From Daphnia pulex (taxonomy: Eukaryota; Arthropoda; Branchiopoda; Diplostraca; Daphniidae), in contig NC_060018.1 of the NCBI RefSeq assembly GCF_021134715.1, positions 7,581,501-7,645,500 on the forward strand: a stretch of 64,000 bases of DNA, in the 5' to 3' direction. Numbering within the stretch: position 1 is the first letter of the stretch; every line of letters begins with the position of its first letter. Shown piece by piece: positions 1 through 10,930 of this stretch. Position numbers and translations under genes: made by a program. The notes below the pieces were generated by a model. That model ran no database searches, was not told the origin of the DNA, and was given only the letters and a program-made list of their open reading frames with translations.

Positions 1-1210
1 TTTAGACGTTGCAATTTCGGATTTTCAACCGCGTCCAAGGTGTAACGGTCCAAGATTGTTACAAGCGCCTGGTGGTCGATCATCAACGTAAACGTTGGGA
101 GCCCCAGCAAATAAAGTTTGCATTTTCGCATGGCCCATTCCACTGCGGCAAGTTCCAGCTCCACTATCGCGTATCTGGTCTCCGTGTCGGTGCACCACCG
201 CAAGTTTGCATCGACGAGCTTCCATACATCGTTGTGGCGCTGCAGGAGGGCGTATTCCATCCTGTTTTTCGGGAAGCATCCACCTGGAGCGCTGTGTCGA
301 GTTCCGGGTTGAAATGAGTCAATATTGGAGGCGCCGTTAGCGCCGCTTTAACCGCAGCGAAGGCACTTTCGTGGTCCGGCGTCCATACATACGAATTCCG
401 GGAACTCAGCAACGGCCGTAATGGGCCCTTGGCGGCCGCTACATCCGTGGAGAATCCCGCCAATTGTTCCACGAGCCCCATGAATGAGCGAAGCTCTGTA
501 ATGTTGGCTGGCCGGGGGAAATCCGAAATGGGTTTGAGTTTGTCCGGGGCCACAGCAAAGCCGCCGCGCTGGATCTGGAATCCGATTAACTCCACGGAAC
601 GTTTCGCGAAATGGAATTTCTTTTCGTTCAAGGTGATGCCGGCATTTTGCGCGGCGGTCAAGACCGCGCGTACTCCCGCCACGTGAGCCGAAAAGGAGAA
701 GTCGAAGTGAAGGATATCGTTGGCCACCCAAACTACCTGGGCCACTTGAGCGAAAGCAGCGTCCGCACGGCGATTGTATTCGTCACTTGAGCTGCAAAGA
801 CCCATTGAGGCCCGAAAAAACTTATAGCGGTCCCATGGAGTTAAAAGTTCGTCAGATGTTGGCTATCAGGGTGGAGCGGAATCTGGAAGTATCCATTGGC
901 GGCGTCGAAGGTACTGAAGAACTGAGCGTCGCCGGCTATCTCCGCGACAGCGTCGCGAGGCGTTCTCGTAGGATAAGTGGGTCGGTGGACATGCTGGTTA
1001 AGCTTCGTGTGGTCCACGCATATGCGGATGGAATTATCCGGCTTCCTGGCCACCACTAAGGGTGCCGCCCACTCGGATGGTTCCGTCACCGGTTCAATGA
1101 TGCCTTTGACCTGCAACTCGTCCAGCTGCTGCTTCACATTTGGGCGGTCGGCGAATGCGATGGGCCGCGCACCGTTGACGTAGTACGGCACGGCGTCATC
1201 TTTCAAACAA
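1..1210 (-). pseudogene. Ty3/Gypsy pol fragment: reverse transcriptase and RNase H, decayed
   Basis: The minus strand encodes a Ty3/Gypsy reverse transcriptase followed by RNase H, which would copy element RNA into DNA. The RT N-terminal half (about 841-1203) shows the family motifs GIIEPVTEPSEWAAP and FSTFDAANGYFQIPL. The second half (164-805) carries the LGFxxxxGG-like region and the thumb motif LRSFMGLV. The RNase H part (about 1-265) shows [13 protein letters not shown] and IDHQAL. The copy is dead: it has a frameshift near 838-843, another in a T run near 264-268, and one near 1203-1210 that separates it from the protease. The catalytic motif at about 727-738 reads VAND where xxDD is expected, so one catalytic aspartate is Asn. 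Integrase would lie left of position 1 and is outside the window. Confidence 0.88.
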
Positions 1211-2024
1211 TAACCATTTCCGACCCGTCCATGCATCGCAGCCCCTCGGACTGGTCGAATACTCTTTCAAATTCTTTCACCAGTTCCTCCCTCACGCTCT
1301 CTATGAGCTCGTCCGGATATTCTGTCGGCACCGTCGCGAGCGTCTCACTGCTAACTTCACTCTTCGACACTGAATTGAACTGAGTACGGCGGATCGGCGT
1401 GGGATAGTTCTCGGGTAAAATGCCGAGGGCGATGCAGTCATACCAGGAAATGAGCAGGCCGGATATTTCCGGGCAGATGACGATTGTTATTTCGGCGGTG
1501 ACGTCGCCGTAGCTCGCCACCGCTGTCACTTGGCCGACGACGAGAAGGGGAGATGAGTGGTCCGCCATGACCAGGTCGTAGGACGACGAAGTTAGGTCCG
1601 CCTCCGTCATACCGAGCTGCGATAGAATGTCCAACCCGCCGACTGAAATTTCAGTGCCGCCGTCGGGTATCGCGTCATCGATGGTGGTTCGCTGCCGTAC
1701 CTGGCTATCCAAAATCCGTATCGAGACGGTAGGAGCACGGCGCCACCGCCGGCTTGCATTTACCGACCCAACGAGGATCCGGCCAATTTTGCCCTTGTGT
1801 CGGGCTCCTGATGCACTGGATGCGTTGTGGGCCGTACCATGGTCACCATTGGAAGCATCTCCACCGCCGTTCGTGCTGACATTATTCCGCGGTTTAGTGC
1901 ATCGTGGTGAGAAATGGTTGGAGCCACCACAATTATGGCAAGACTTTCCCATTGCTGGGCACGTCTCGCCTGGTCGGTGGGCATTCCGGCCGCACGATCC
2001 ACAGGCTGGCGTAGACGACGTTGG
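1203..2024 (-). pseudogene. Ty3/Gypsy nucleocapsid zinc knuckles and protease-like region
   Basis: This is the same element and reading frame as the gag ORF, and lies downstream of an in-frame TAG at 2025-2027. Two tandem CCHC knuckles are visible. The first is irregular (CGSCGRNAHRPGETC) and the second is canonical (CHNCGGSNHFSPRC, C-x2-C-x4-H-x4-C). They would bind element RNA in the particle. A retropepsin-like domain follows; its active-site stretch reads PDGGTEISVGG, where the family has D[ST]G, so it is probably inactive. The frame ends at 1203, where the RT continues in another frame. Both lesions support pseudogene status. Confidence 0.82.
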
Positions 2025-2933
2025 CTAATTACCGCGCTGGCCTTGGCGGACGTGATGAACCGCCGATTGATTGCTCGGCGATTTTTCGTTGATTATCGCC
2101 GCTTCCTCGCTCCTGCACACGTTGATTGCTTGTTGAGCCGACGGAAATGGAGATAGGGCCAGCAATTTTCGCTTCGTTTCAGTATCGCGGACCCCCGCCA
2201 TGATCCGCGCGGCGATGCCGGCGTCAGCGCAGGTTCCACACCGGTCTGCTGCGTCTGCCAGACGACGGAGCCGGATATAAAAGTCTTCAAAAGATTCGGA
2301 TGTCGACTGATAACACTCATCGAAGGCGACCCGATCCAGCACAATGTTTCTTTTAGACCGGATGTAGTCCGCGATGAGATCTAAAATTTCGTCGGGCGTA
2401 AGTGGCGTATTTGGTGGGATATTTAGTGCCACCTCGACCACTTGTTGCATTGAAGGATCGAGTGCCATGCGGAATGCCGCTGTTTGTTCTTTTGGAGGGT
2501 ACGATGACAGCTGGTTCAGTTGACTCCGATTCCGCCATGTCCGCAGCTGCGGTAGTTGAACGTCGCCGTTAAGTTTGTCCAATCTCGACGGGTCAATGCG
2601 ACGTCGAGCAGAAGGCAGAGCGGGAGGAATCGGCCCAGCTGGTCCGGGCCCCCCGCCACCGCCGCCTGCAGCACCACCACCACCTGCAGCGCCACCGCCG
2701 CCCCCTGCTCCACCGGCGCCACCACCGGCCGCTGCTGCGGCCGTGATCAAGGCTTGAAGTTGGGCCGCAATATTGGTCAATTGAGTTTCCACGGCGTCAA
2801 TGCGGTTGCCAACGGTTGTAGCGGTAGTAGCCGCCGCGTTTGCGGCTGCCAATGCGTCCGCTGCTGTCGGTTGCGCCATTCTAAACCGTGAACGTAGGCG
2901 AGAAGAAATGGGGTCGTCGTCGGTCATACACAC
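2025..2933 (-). pseudogene. Ty3/Gypsy Gag capsid-like protein
   Basis: This 302-residue frame has an N-terminal Ala-rich helix (about residues 20-65), then a Gly/Ala low-complexity linker (about 66-100). A helical capsid-type region follows, with segments such as SFEDFYIRLRRLADAADRC and a Cys pair (RCGTCADAG). Gag assembles the retrotransposon particle. The domain order Gag, knuckles, protease, RT, RNase H on one strand identifies a Ty3/Gypsy element. The frame stops at TAG 2025-2027, and homology continues directly after it, so the stop looks like a point mutation. The GC-rich codon use contrasts with the AT-rich flank. The start at 2933 is the first Met of the open frame; an internal Met 18 residues later is equally possible. 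Confidence 0.82.
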
Positions 2934-4115
2934 ATAAACACTTTGACCGAAATGTTACACTCGTCGGTGACCCTGTGGTTCAAACCGAAGCACAAAGTTG
3001 TCACACAGATCGAGAAAATAGTCAGGAGATACTGCGCGCCAAAATGGGCAATATAGTGGCACCACGCGATGAAATGGTCGCTGTTGGGGCCCCGATTGGG
3101 CAGACCGACAACGATTGCAACACGAGTTCACCGGTGTTCACAGATAAAATGTTCCGCCTGAAGAATGGGAGGAACCACACGAAAATTCACACAACAAAAT
3201 GGCGGCCTCCATATACAGCATGGAAAGTGAGAACAATGGCGTCCTCCACGCACCGCGTGGGAAATATGGGCATAAGAATGGGTGGCATCCTAATATCGTA
3301 AATTTCAGTTAGTTGGTGAGGGCTTTAAGAACAGTAGGTTGAAGATAGCAACTGCGCCATGTTAAGTCTGGGTGCGTGTCCAGTAAGCCACGCCACTGTA
3401 TTTCTAGATGAGCCAAACAAGACCACAAGAATGGGAACTACACGAAGGTGCAAGCGAGACTGCCATCCTGCCCCCAGGCCCCGCAGCACCACCATCGTCG
3501 AACGGGGGAGACAGGGACATAACAGACCGGTTCAAATTTACGAAAAAATGAATTAAACCACACCACAATACGTTGCGAAAGATTAGAAGGAGGAAATTAG
3601 AACGAGAAACCTAAAGATCAAAATTTATGAAACACTAAGCATCCTCAACCCGATTAATTCACTCCTTGTCAGCGTCCTTTTTGGAGACAAACCACATCAT
3701 TTTGGCTAAGTAGACATCTAGTGAAAGAAAAATTGTCAGACCACACTTAGCCATCGAATCTTAGTAGAGCAGATTAAGGTTAGTATGAGGGCCGTAAACT
3801 TCCCCTTAAAATCATACCGAGTACAAGTCTTTTCTATTCCAACATCTGGCTTCAAATTATAGCAGTTACACCTACACTTTTGATAAACTATTCGAGATTA
3901 TTCATTGATGTACAAAAGTCACTTTTGTTTAAATTCGATGACCAATTTAAAATGTAATGCTGCGTTTACAGTTTTCAGGTCATGAAAAATGGTGGCAGAT
4001 AATGTTTTTGAATTTTCTAGCCATGCAATGAGTCTTTCACTCACAGAAAATTGAAATATTGCAAAAAGCTGTGTTTAACAATCATCGCAGGCAAAGTGCC
4101 TCGCGAGTCAATAAT
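2934..4115. other. Element leader and flank, no gene seen
   Basis: This stretch would contain the 5' leader and the 5' LTR of the minus-strand Gypsy element. I could not find a convincing LTR boundary, primer-binding site or repeated end here, and the reading frames on both strands look non-coding. The sequence turns AT-rich from about 3560. Confidence 0.4.
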
Positions 4116-4848
4116 GGGGAAAAAACGGAAAAGGGGTTATAAACAATCACTTACTCAAAAATGGGAAAGCGATACCCTTTTCAAAGCCTGACCCTGAAAG
4201 ATAAATGAAGACTTTTTGTCAGCTATTATGTAAAAAAAAGTTTCAAGACAATTTCAAACAGCCATTCAGAATCAACTGAGCATTTGGAAAATTTTGCTTC
4301 ACCACCCATCAACTAGAAACGATGACACAGCAGTGGGTTCTATTTTACGTAGAGAAGCATTGCATGAGGATAGAGTTTATCTTTGGAATAAGCCCTATGC
4401 AGATGAATAGTTAAGAAAAATTTGCCCATATCTATTTAAGATTCCTTGCAGCAAGTGCTAAAAAATTCCTGACTCGTGAATCTCGATAAAGTTATCTTGC
4501 AGTAGGAACAAAAGGAACTGGATTAATATCAAATTTTTTTCGGTCAGCATGACCGCTATGAGCTTCATAATTGTGGATGGAAGTACTGGCAGGACTTTAA
4601 CAAAAAATATGATATTGTAACAATCCAATACCACTGCAAAATTCAACTTAAAACTGACAAAAATCCTTTGCTCGAACAAAAGTTGTCGACGCTACAGCAC
4701 AAGTTGTGCTTGTGCGTCCTTGTTCTGAAAAAGGACTGAAAAATCTTATTGTAGGACAATTTGAACAAGCCATTATTCCACTCCGCAATATTATTGGATT
4801 TTCCTCTGACAACGCAAGTATCATGGCATTAAGCAGGTGTTACTACTT
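4116..4848 (+). pseudogene. hAT-like transposase remnant
   Basis: Short frames on the plus strand recall hAT-type (BED zinc finger/DUF4371-like) transposases. An N-terminal stretch at 4116-4190 reads MGKKRKRGYKQSLTQKWESD. A catalytic-region piece at about 4569-4619 reads SFIIVDGSTGRTLTKNM, resembling the family's F-x-IVD-x-STD block. A third at about 4670-4837 contains NIIGFSSDNASIM, resembling the GFSSDNxxVM block. The pieces are in different frames with many stops, so this is an old decayed copy. No terminal repeats were recognised. The assignment rests on remembered family motifs, not on a search. Confidence 0.55.
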
Positions 4849-6014
4849 TTAAAAAGACCTGCTATCCCTGGTAGAACAATATATATTAAGCATTTCTTCT
4901 CGATATCTAAATATCTGGTAAATACATATATAGTTAGATATCTTTCTGCATGGTGTCTTTGTATTGAGGAAATGTCACATCTAGAGGATATCTTGTTAGC
5001 AATTTGTAATGATTATTAAGAGCCCATTTACCTATTAACCGATTCACTTTTTATATTCCTCATTTATTGGTTATTTTTCATTTTTTATTTACCTTAACTG
5101 ATTTTAGTCATTTTCGAATAGATATGAATATATATATTTAAAAAAACATACAATTTTTTCTTTGTCTTCGAAAAAAATTATTTTTATCAACGCCTGGCGA
5201 GTCACAGTGAGTCCCGGCTTACATTGCAACCAACAGGCTTGAGAGTCAAGAACAATTTATTCAATCACAGTCAGCAGAGAAGGGGGGAAAAGAGTTTCAC
5301 TTTTTCATAAAATAAAAGGGACAGGGGAGAAGAACAGAGGTTGTCATGGTGATATTTCATTCAACAAAATTTAATTTCCTGGTTTTTTTTTACTTCCTGA
5401 TAATTACAGATGCCAACAAATGTCCAACACTCTGATGCACTCTACACCCACCACAGGAGTTATCCAGCTAAATTTATTTTAACATTTTTATTGTAATCTT
5501 TTAACTCAGTTTGTCTCCCATCTATTTCCTGTTTTTATTTCTGTTTTTATTCTGACCGTCAGTGCAGCCTACCAGGTTGCCCACGGAAGAAAAAAATCAC
5601 GACAGAAAGTAAGTAAAAGAAAGCCATGAGAAAGGGGGAAGCGAATCTGTCAGTGATTAGCCAACATGATCCCGAATGATTATCTCGACAATAAGTCACC
5701 GATTTGTCAACAAAACTCTTTTCCTCCCTTCCCAGGCGCACCCCAAAGTCCTTTAAGTCTTTTAGTTGATGATTAGTTATGTCCCATACCCACATTAGAA
5801 GATATGTACTGTTTTTAACGGGTATGCGAGTTTTGAAACTATTGGTAATGTGATTCTAGCTTACATTGGTTTAATCAACAATCTCACTTCAACTATCAAG
5901 AATCGAATTGGAGCAGAATTGGTGAATCCGGCAAGTTAACAGACGCAAATCGTTCGAAATCCAACGATTTTGTGAAAGCTCTGCGGGAATCATTAGAACC
6001 CCGATTCCCTCTAT

Positions 6015-6070
6015 AGGACTGTTCGACATCTTTTTTGAAATTTGTTTCCATAGCGGTAAAGCAGCCAGCA
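6015..6070. repeat. Diverged end of the 28.1-kb TIR element
   Basis: The sequence from TATAGGACTGTTCGACATCT onward matches the left terminal inverted repeat of the element at 28135-28379, with several substitutions, including the following run of T and the GCCATAGCGG-like segment. Only one end was recognised here, so this is a partial or very diverged copy. Confidence 0.5.
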
Positions 6071-6342
6071 GTTGACAGTCAAATCCTTCTGCTACAAGAG
6101 CCCGCCTCGCTTTGTCTGTATAAATTCTAATGGAATCACTAGCGAATTTCTTCAGAAGGCTTTCGGCATAGCTTGCAAAGGTATTACAGTGGTGTGAGCT
6201 TGTCAGTATCTTGATGGCCACGTGAAATAACATGTAATAATCGATTGAGTCACCATAATAATAATGTTATGCCTATATCAATGCAAAATAAATAATACAA
6301 ACTTCTTTCTTTCTTCAAACTTTTTTTATTTTAATAAGCCAT

Positions 6343-6442
6343 TTCGGACCCAGTTTTGGACATTTTCGGCCCCGGCTCGTAATGGTTAAAAAGGGCCGAA
6401 AAGGTATGGGGCAAAAATGGTAGGGTCCGAAACGTCAGTATA
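6343..6442. repeat. Imperfect inverted repeat around TTTCGGACCC
   Basis: TTTCGGACCC near the left end and GGGTCCGAAA near the right end are reverse complements. Inner segments TTTTCGGCCC and GGGCCGAAAA also pair. The layout could be a small foldback element. No target duplication was identified. Confidence 0.45.
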
Positions 6443-7460
6443 CCGTTTTGACTGTTGCTATCTGTTTAAATTAAATTAACATTTGCCAGCAAAATTATTT
6501 GTTGACACTCATACAGTGAAGTGATTACATTAAAATTATTTATAAAAAAACAATATTTAGTGTTTTTATTTTAAATAAACACATTCTTTCGAAGTTTACA
6601 AAACAAATTGATCTAGTTGTAAAGTTAAAAATTTGTAACTTGAATTTGCAATAAATAAGCGCCAAGGAATTTTACCTACTAATTTTTAGTAAACAAAAAA
6701 CTTAGAAAAATTACAATATCTTTTTTAATTTGTCTTATGCGCAGGCAAATAGGTTAAATATAGAAATGCATTTACTTTTTTTCCAAGTTCATTCCTCAAC
6801 AGAGAACGCCAAACCAAGGTCAGGGGATATGTAGTCGTTTCAGGCATCCGATTTAAAAAAAAAACGGAAACTGTTGTTCGATGTTCCTTTTGTATTTCTG
6901 TTCTATTGCCGTGATGGAAAATTCACGCTGGATATTCCACTATCCTAAAACTTCTTTAGGATTCGACAAGGAATTTTTTAAATCAAATCGAACTGTGAAG
7001 CTGAAACAAATAACTGAAAACCCTCATCAAAGTAGCAACAATTTGAAAATGTAATATTTTGTATTAGTTTGATCAAGGCTGGACCTCGAATAGGTAATAC
7101 GCTAAAAGTTGACTTTAGATATATGTCATTATTACCTGTTTATGTTTACATTAGCGTTCTATTCTGAGTTAATCTGGCTGGAATGTCAAAGCTGATTATT
7201 TTCAAGATTACCAACTATGTCAATATTTTTCTACAACTATCTTAAAATCTTAAAATATAATTGTTATTTCATAATATTTGCATGGAACTGTGATCGTAGG
7301 CTAAAAATCTTTGCCAATCTAATAATCTTACTAATCGCCTGATTTTGATGTCCAGGGCACGAGAATTTTTCGGTGAACCAAATCGATCGCATCCTAGGAC
7401 TGAAAATCCACCGATAAATTAAAGTGGTCGCAACAGTTCTCGCAACGGACTCTTGTATTC

Positions 7461-7766
7461 CGTTATGCTGGTCATGGATTTGATGCTGATTCAGCCAAAT
7501 ATGGAATCATCCAATATTCCATTATCGGCGGCAATGACAAAGATTTCTTTACCATCGACTCGGAGACGGGCTTTGTGGCCACAAAGAGCTCATTCGATTT
7601 CGCAGAGAAAAATTATTACAAACTGGGTGCATCCAATCCAGACTCGTCCACGTTTAGTTCAACGGTCGGTCGGGTTCACATCACCGACTGCAACGAGTTC
7701 TTCCTCAAGTTCGTCCAGCTCGTCTTCCAGTTCACCGTCTCTGAATCGGTGCCTGTTCCAACTTAA
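7461..7766 (+). pseudogene. Cadherin-repeat fragment
   Basis: The plus-strand frame reads like one extracellular cadherin repeat. In order it shows the calcium-binding block (FDADSAKYG, cf. DADSGxNG), IQYSIIGGN, the FFTIDSETGFV block, SSFDFAEKN (cf. LDFE), ASNPDSSTF, and the linker HITDCNEFF (cf. V-x-I-x-D-x-N-E-x-P). Cadherin repeats mediate calcium-dependent adhesion in large surface proteins. Only about one repeat of 110 residues is present, the frame ends in TAA at 7764-7766, and the preceding VATVLATD-like piece lies in another frame. The next ORF (7796-7945, 49 residues) was not recognised. This looks like a broken exon or retrocopy piece rather than a working gene. Confidence 0.6.
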
Positions 7767-8627
7767 ACGGCCAAGATATTTGATCCGTCAACTACATGGT
7801 AAGTCCAGTGGATCACTCTCGCATTGTCCTGTCGGTTATGGTCGAGAACAGGGGTGGCATTCGGGGCAATGACATCGAACAGGCCCTAAACATAATTTCA
7901 ATTCAAGGTGGCAATTATGCACTCGTCTTTGTCCAGCCAATTTAACATCCCAACTGGTCCACCAACTGGTGGAATAGGATCCAATAGGCACCAAATATGT
8001 CACCACCAGAGCTGTTGATAAGGACGAGTGGTCACCCAATATTTGTAATGGAGGGCGAAGGGTTACATTTTTCCTCAACGTAAGAAAATTAGAAAAAGGT
8101 AAAAACCAACACAGGTGCGTTTTAGCGCTATATCGAAAATATAGGGAGGGAATGTAACGTCAACCCATCTAAGAGATGTTATGTTGATAGATTTAATGTC
8201 CTCATCTCCGGGATTCGATAGGAAAACATACCCAGAGATTTCATTGGCTTTCGGAGTTGAATGGAAAATTTAAGGAAAAAGTGGTGATCGTGCCCAAACC
8301 TGGTCACAACCCGGGAACAGCACAAAGGGTTAATTTTTCTCGACACCTCAAAACGACATTTTGCAAAACAAGTGGCACCCTGCTATTCCCCGAAAAGACC
8401 AACATCTTTTCGAAAAAAAAAACTATTTCTGCGAAACCCGTACGAAAGTTTTAGGTAATCGGATTTGTAACCAGCTAAAATTCAGCTTTTGCTCAGCTAG
8501 AAATGTTTAAGTGAGAAAATTCTAGTTATTGGATGGCTGTTGTTTTTCCACACGTATTTCTTCAACTTGACGTTTCTTAAAGACAATGTTTCATACGGCA
8601 ACGTTATTGCTTTCTTTTGAGTAGCCA
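7767..8627. other. No gene recognised
   Basis: This contains a 49-residue plus-strand frame at 7796-7945 (starting MVSPVDHSRI) that looks mildly coding-like but matches nothing I know. It may be an extension of the neighbouring cadherin fragment. The rest is AT-rich with no supported feature. Confidence 0.3.
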
Positions 8628-8806
8628 TCATTTTTCTTCATCGTGTGTTTTTGCTTCATCGCCGTTGACAATTTGTTGTTTCATCTTATCTCTTTTCTCA
8701 TGGACTTCAGCAACTGGATTCTCTTTTTCGTGTTTACGAACTTCATCTTCAGTTTGGTCTTCATCCTCTGATTCTTCACTAGTGGAGTATATTACTATAT
8801 GAACAG
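8628..8806 (-). pseudogene. Acidic/lysine-rich exon-like fragment
   Basis: The minus strand has an open frame of about 58 residues ending at TGA 8628-8630. It contains EESEDEDQTEDEVRKHEKEN and DKMKQQIVNGDEAKTHDEEK. An AG acceptor-like site (TCATATAG) precedes it. Composition resembles two other minus-strand fragments at 15210-15470 and 20009-20520. There is no recognisable domain; low-complexity acidic tails occur in many nuclear proteins and in some transposon ORFs. Confidence 0.35.
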
Positions 8807-9398
8807 AAATAAAAACAATTATTCATTGTTAATGAGTATCTTGGCCAACTACAAATTTTTAAACCATAGAATAATAAATGATTAAGGCTAAGTTGTAATC
8901 AGATGCTGAAGTAAAGTTACTTAAAGTGGCCAATAATATACCAGCTGAAAATTGTAACGCTCAAGTCAAAATTAATGTAACTACAATTTTACATATTTTA
9001 CAACAACTGTAAAGCTGCGAATATTCATCAACAAAGACTGAGAAAGATTTGCGAGGAAATGTAATTGCATAACAAGCAGAACAAGAAAAAAAATGGAAAT
9101 CACGAAAAGTGGTCGGAAAGACAGGATATTGACAATTCTTGGGATGTGAGGAGAGAAGAATTAATGGCTGCATTTATAATGCACGAAGCTCCAAATTTTT
9201 CACAAAGGTTTCATCAATGCCAAAAGGCAGTCTTAAGTTGTATACGATGTTTAACTTGCAAATAAGTTTTGTGCATAGATTTTGATTAAAACCATAACAA
9301 AACTAGGCCTTTCTACAATAGATCATGTTTGAAAATTGACTATTTTTTTTCCGCTTAAACCAAATCTTGGATGCCGACGATAACATTTTTGAAAAAGT
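8807..9398. other. No gene recognised
   Basis: AT-rich sequence with short overlapping frames on both strands and no motif that I can support. Confidence 0.3.
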
Positions 9399-9791
9399 AT
9401 GCATGTTATTTACAGAAGTGTCTTTGAATATTTTGATAGTTACGCTTTATTATTAGACGTTCTTGTTCCAGTCTTTTGTCCAATGGAATGCTCCAACTGT
9501 CTAAGTAAAGGGGAACAAAAATACCTCGCCGGTAATAAGTCGATTATGGTCATTACTTTTGATGGTATTACTGATTGTTAAGCAAACATATATTTTTTAA
9601 TGAAACTAATTATTGTTTATTACGAAGGTTGATTTTATCTTTCAGATTCTTTAATCCAGTGTACAAAGTGTCTGCATAAAACAGAAGCCACGGTTGAGCT
9701 CTATCTCCAATCCGGTTTTTGGCCCGATCTCACAACGTCCTTGATAATATCTGTATTCGGAAGATGTTTTGGAATACTTGATTCACCTTGA
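9399..9791 (+). pseudogene. Possible KDZ (CxC) transposase fragment in two exons
   Basis: A first frame (9399-9564) contains VLVPVFCPMECSNCLS and KSIMVITFDG. A GT-AG intron (9565-9645) joins it in frame to a second piece (9646-9791) with SLIQCTKCLHKTEATVELYL and QSGFWPDL, then a stop. The combination of Cys pairs, an I-T-x-D-G block and SGFWP resembles the cysteine-cluster region of Kyakuja-Dileera-Zisupton transposases. If correct it is a short relic, because no catalytic core follows. The identification is from memory of family motifs and is tentative. Confidence 0.3.
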
Positions 9792-10930
9792 GCATCAGCT
9801 ACCTGGATCTTCAGAAAGGAAATGCTAAAAATTTGTGAAGTACTATAGAGAAAGAGAGGCAAGTAAGTTACAAACTAAAATAGATTTTTCTTACAAAATG
9901 TATCTGTAACTTACTTTATTGAAAATACTGAATTAAGATCTAAAAATCATATTAATGAAGGACGGCTTACTATAAAGAAATTTGATTTCATGAGTAGTGC
10001 CAAAAAACGTATGCTGAGTTGAGAGTTCTAGAAATTCCGCATAACCCGGTAAACCAAGACATAATCAAACAATATGGACCGGACCCCTCTAAAATCATTC
10101 GTAGAAAGCAGAATTCTCTCTCCACTTCTACCATTTATCAATAAAAAACTTTGAGAGACCGAATTTTAAATAATTGAAATTCTCTTTAGTTTTCAAGATT
10201 GCGTTATTGTCACGATATCTAAAAGATTTTGTACCAGAAGCTAGATTATGTTACGTTTTTTTTTTAATAAATTGTATACACGCTAGTAGGACATCTCGTA
10301 ACGTATGATGCTACATATGACTCTTAAATATACTAGGTAAGCATCCATATACAAAAGGTTAACGGAGGGAAAGAGTTGTAATGTAAAAAGATGTGCGACC
10401 AACGACGCCCGTTGCTTCGAATCCTACCTAATATCACTCACTGTCCTGACTGCTAGTCTTAGCAGAAAAACGATCGAATTACGCTTTGCTAATCGTTGAC
10501 GAGCAAACATTTATTTGTCTTGAAAACAGACGTACTAGTAGGAAGTTTTTTATACATTAACGAATCATAATTACAATAACGAATTATCCTATTGAAATAG
10601 ACCATTGGTCAACGAGACCTTTAGTGATAAAACTGATAATGGGTGATAAAAATTTCAGACTCGTAACTTAAATAGAAATTATTAAAATATTATTTGTACA
10701 TAATTTTACGTTTTTCAGCCTAGTTTGGAAATCCATTGGCTGCAAATATACGTCCATTTTTTTACGTTCATTTTAAGAGCAAAAAATGTACGACAAATGG
10801 ACATCAACCAGGCTTGAAGCTAGAATTTTTTCTATCAGTTTTTGTTCAAAAACGTGGTTTTTGGGACGTCCAAAAACAACAAAAGTAACGTCCGCCTAGA
10901 ACTCCAGCTCTTACTTGGTGGACGAGTTTA
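9792..10930. other. AT-rich sequence left of the palindrome, no gene seen
   Basis: No reading frame, RNA gene or repeat could be supported. A GCTTCGAATCC string near 10414 resembles a tRNA B box, but no cloverleaf could be built around it. Confidence 0.3.

Larger units (their letters stand above)
4849..7460. other. AT-rich stretch, no supported gene
   Basis: No convincing coding region. Two structural items lie inside: a diverged copy of a transposon end near 6015-6070 and an imperfect inverted repeat at 6343-6442, both listed separately. The minus-strand frame at 5889-6233 overlaps the transposon end and is not supported as a gene. Confidence 0.4.

Noticed and set aside
2888..3301. 137-residue plus-strand frame next to the Gypsy gag
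   Set aside because: It lies in the element's leader, has no motif, and looks like chance openness.
5889..6233. 114-residue minus-strand frame
   Set aside because: It runs through a diverged transposon end and shows no domain.
10405..10430. tRNA-like B box (GCTTCGAATCC)
   Set aside because: No A box at the right distance and no cloverleaf stems could be formed.
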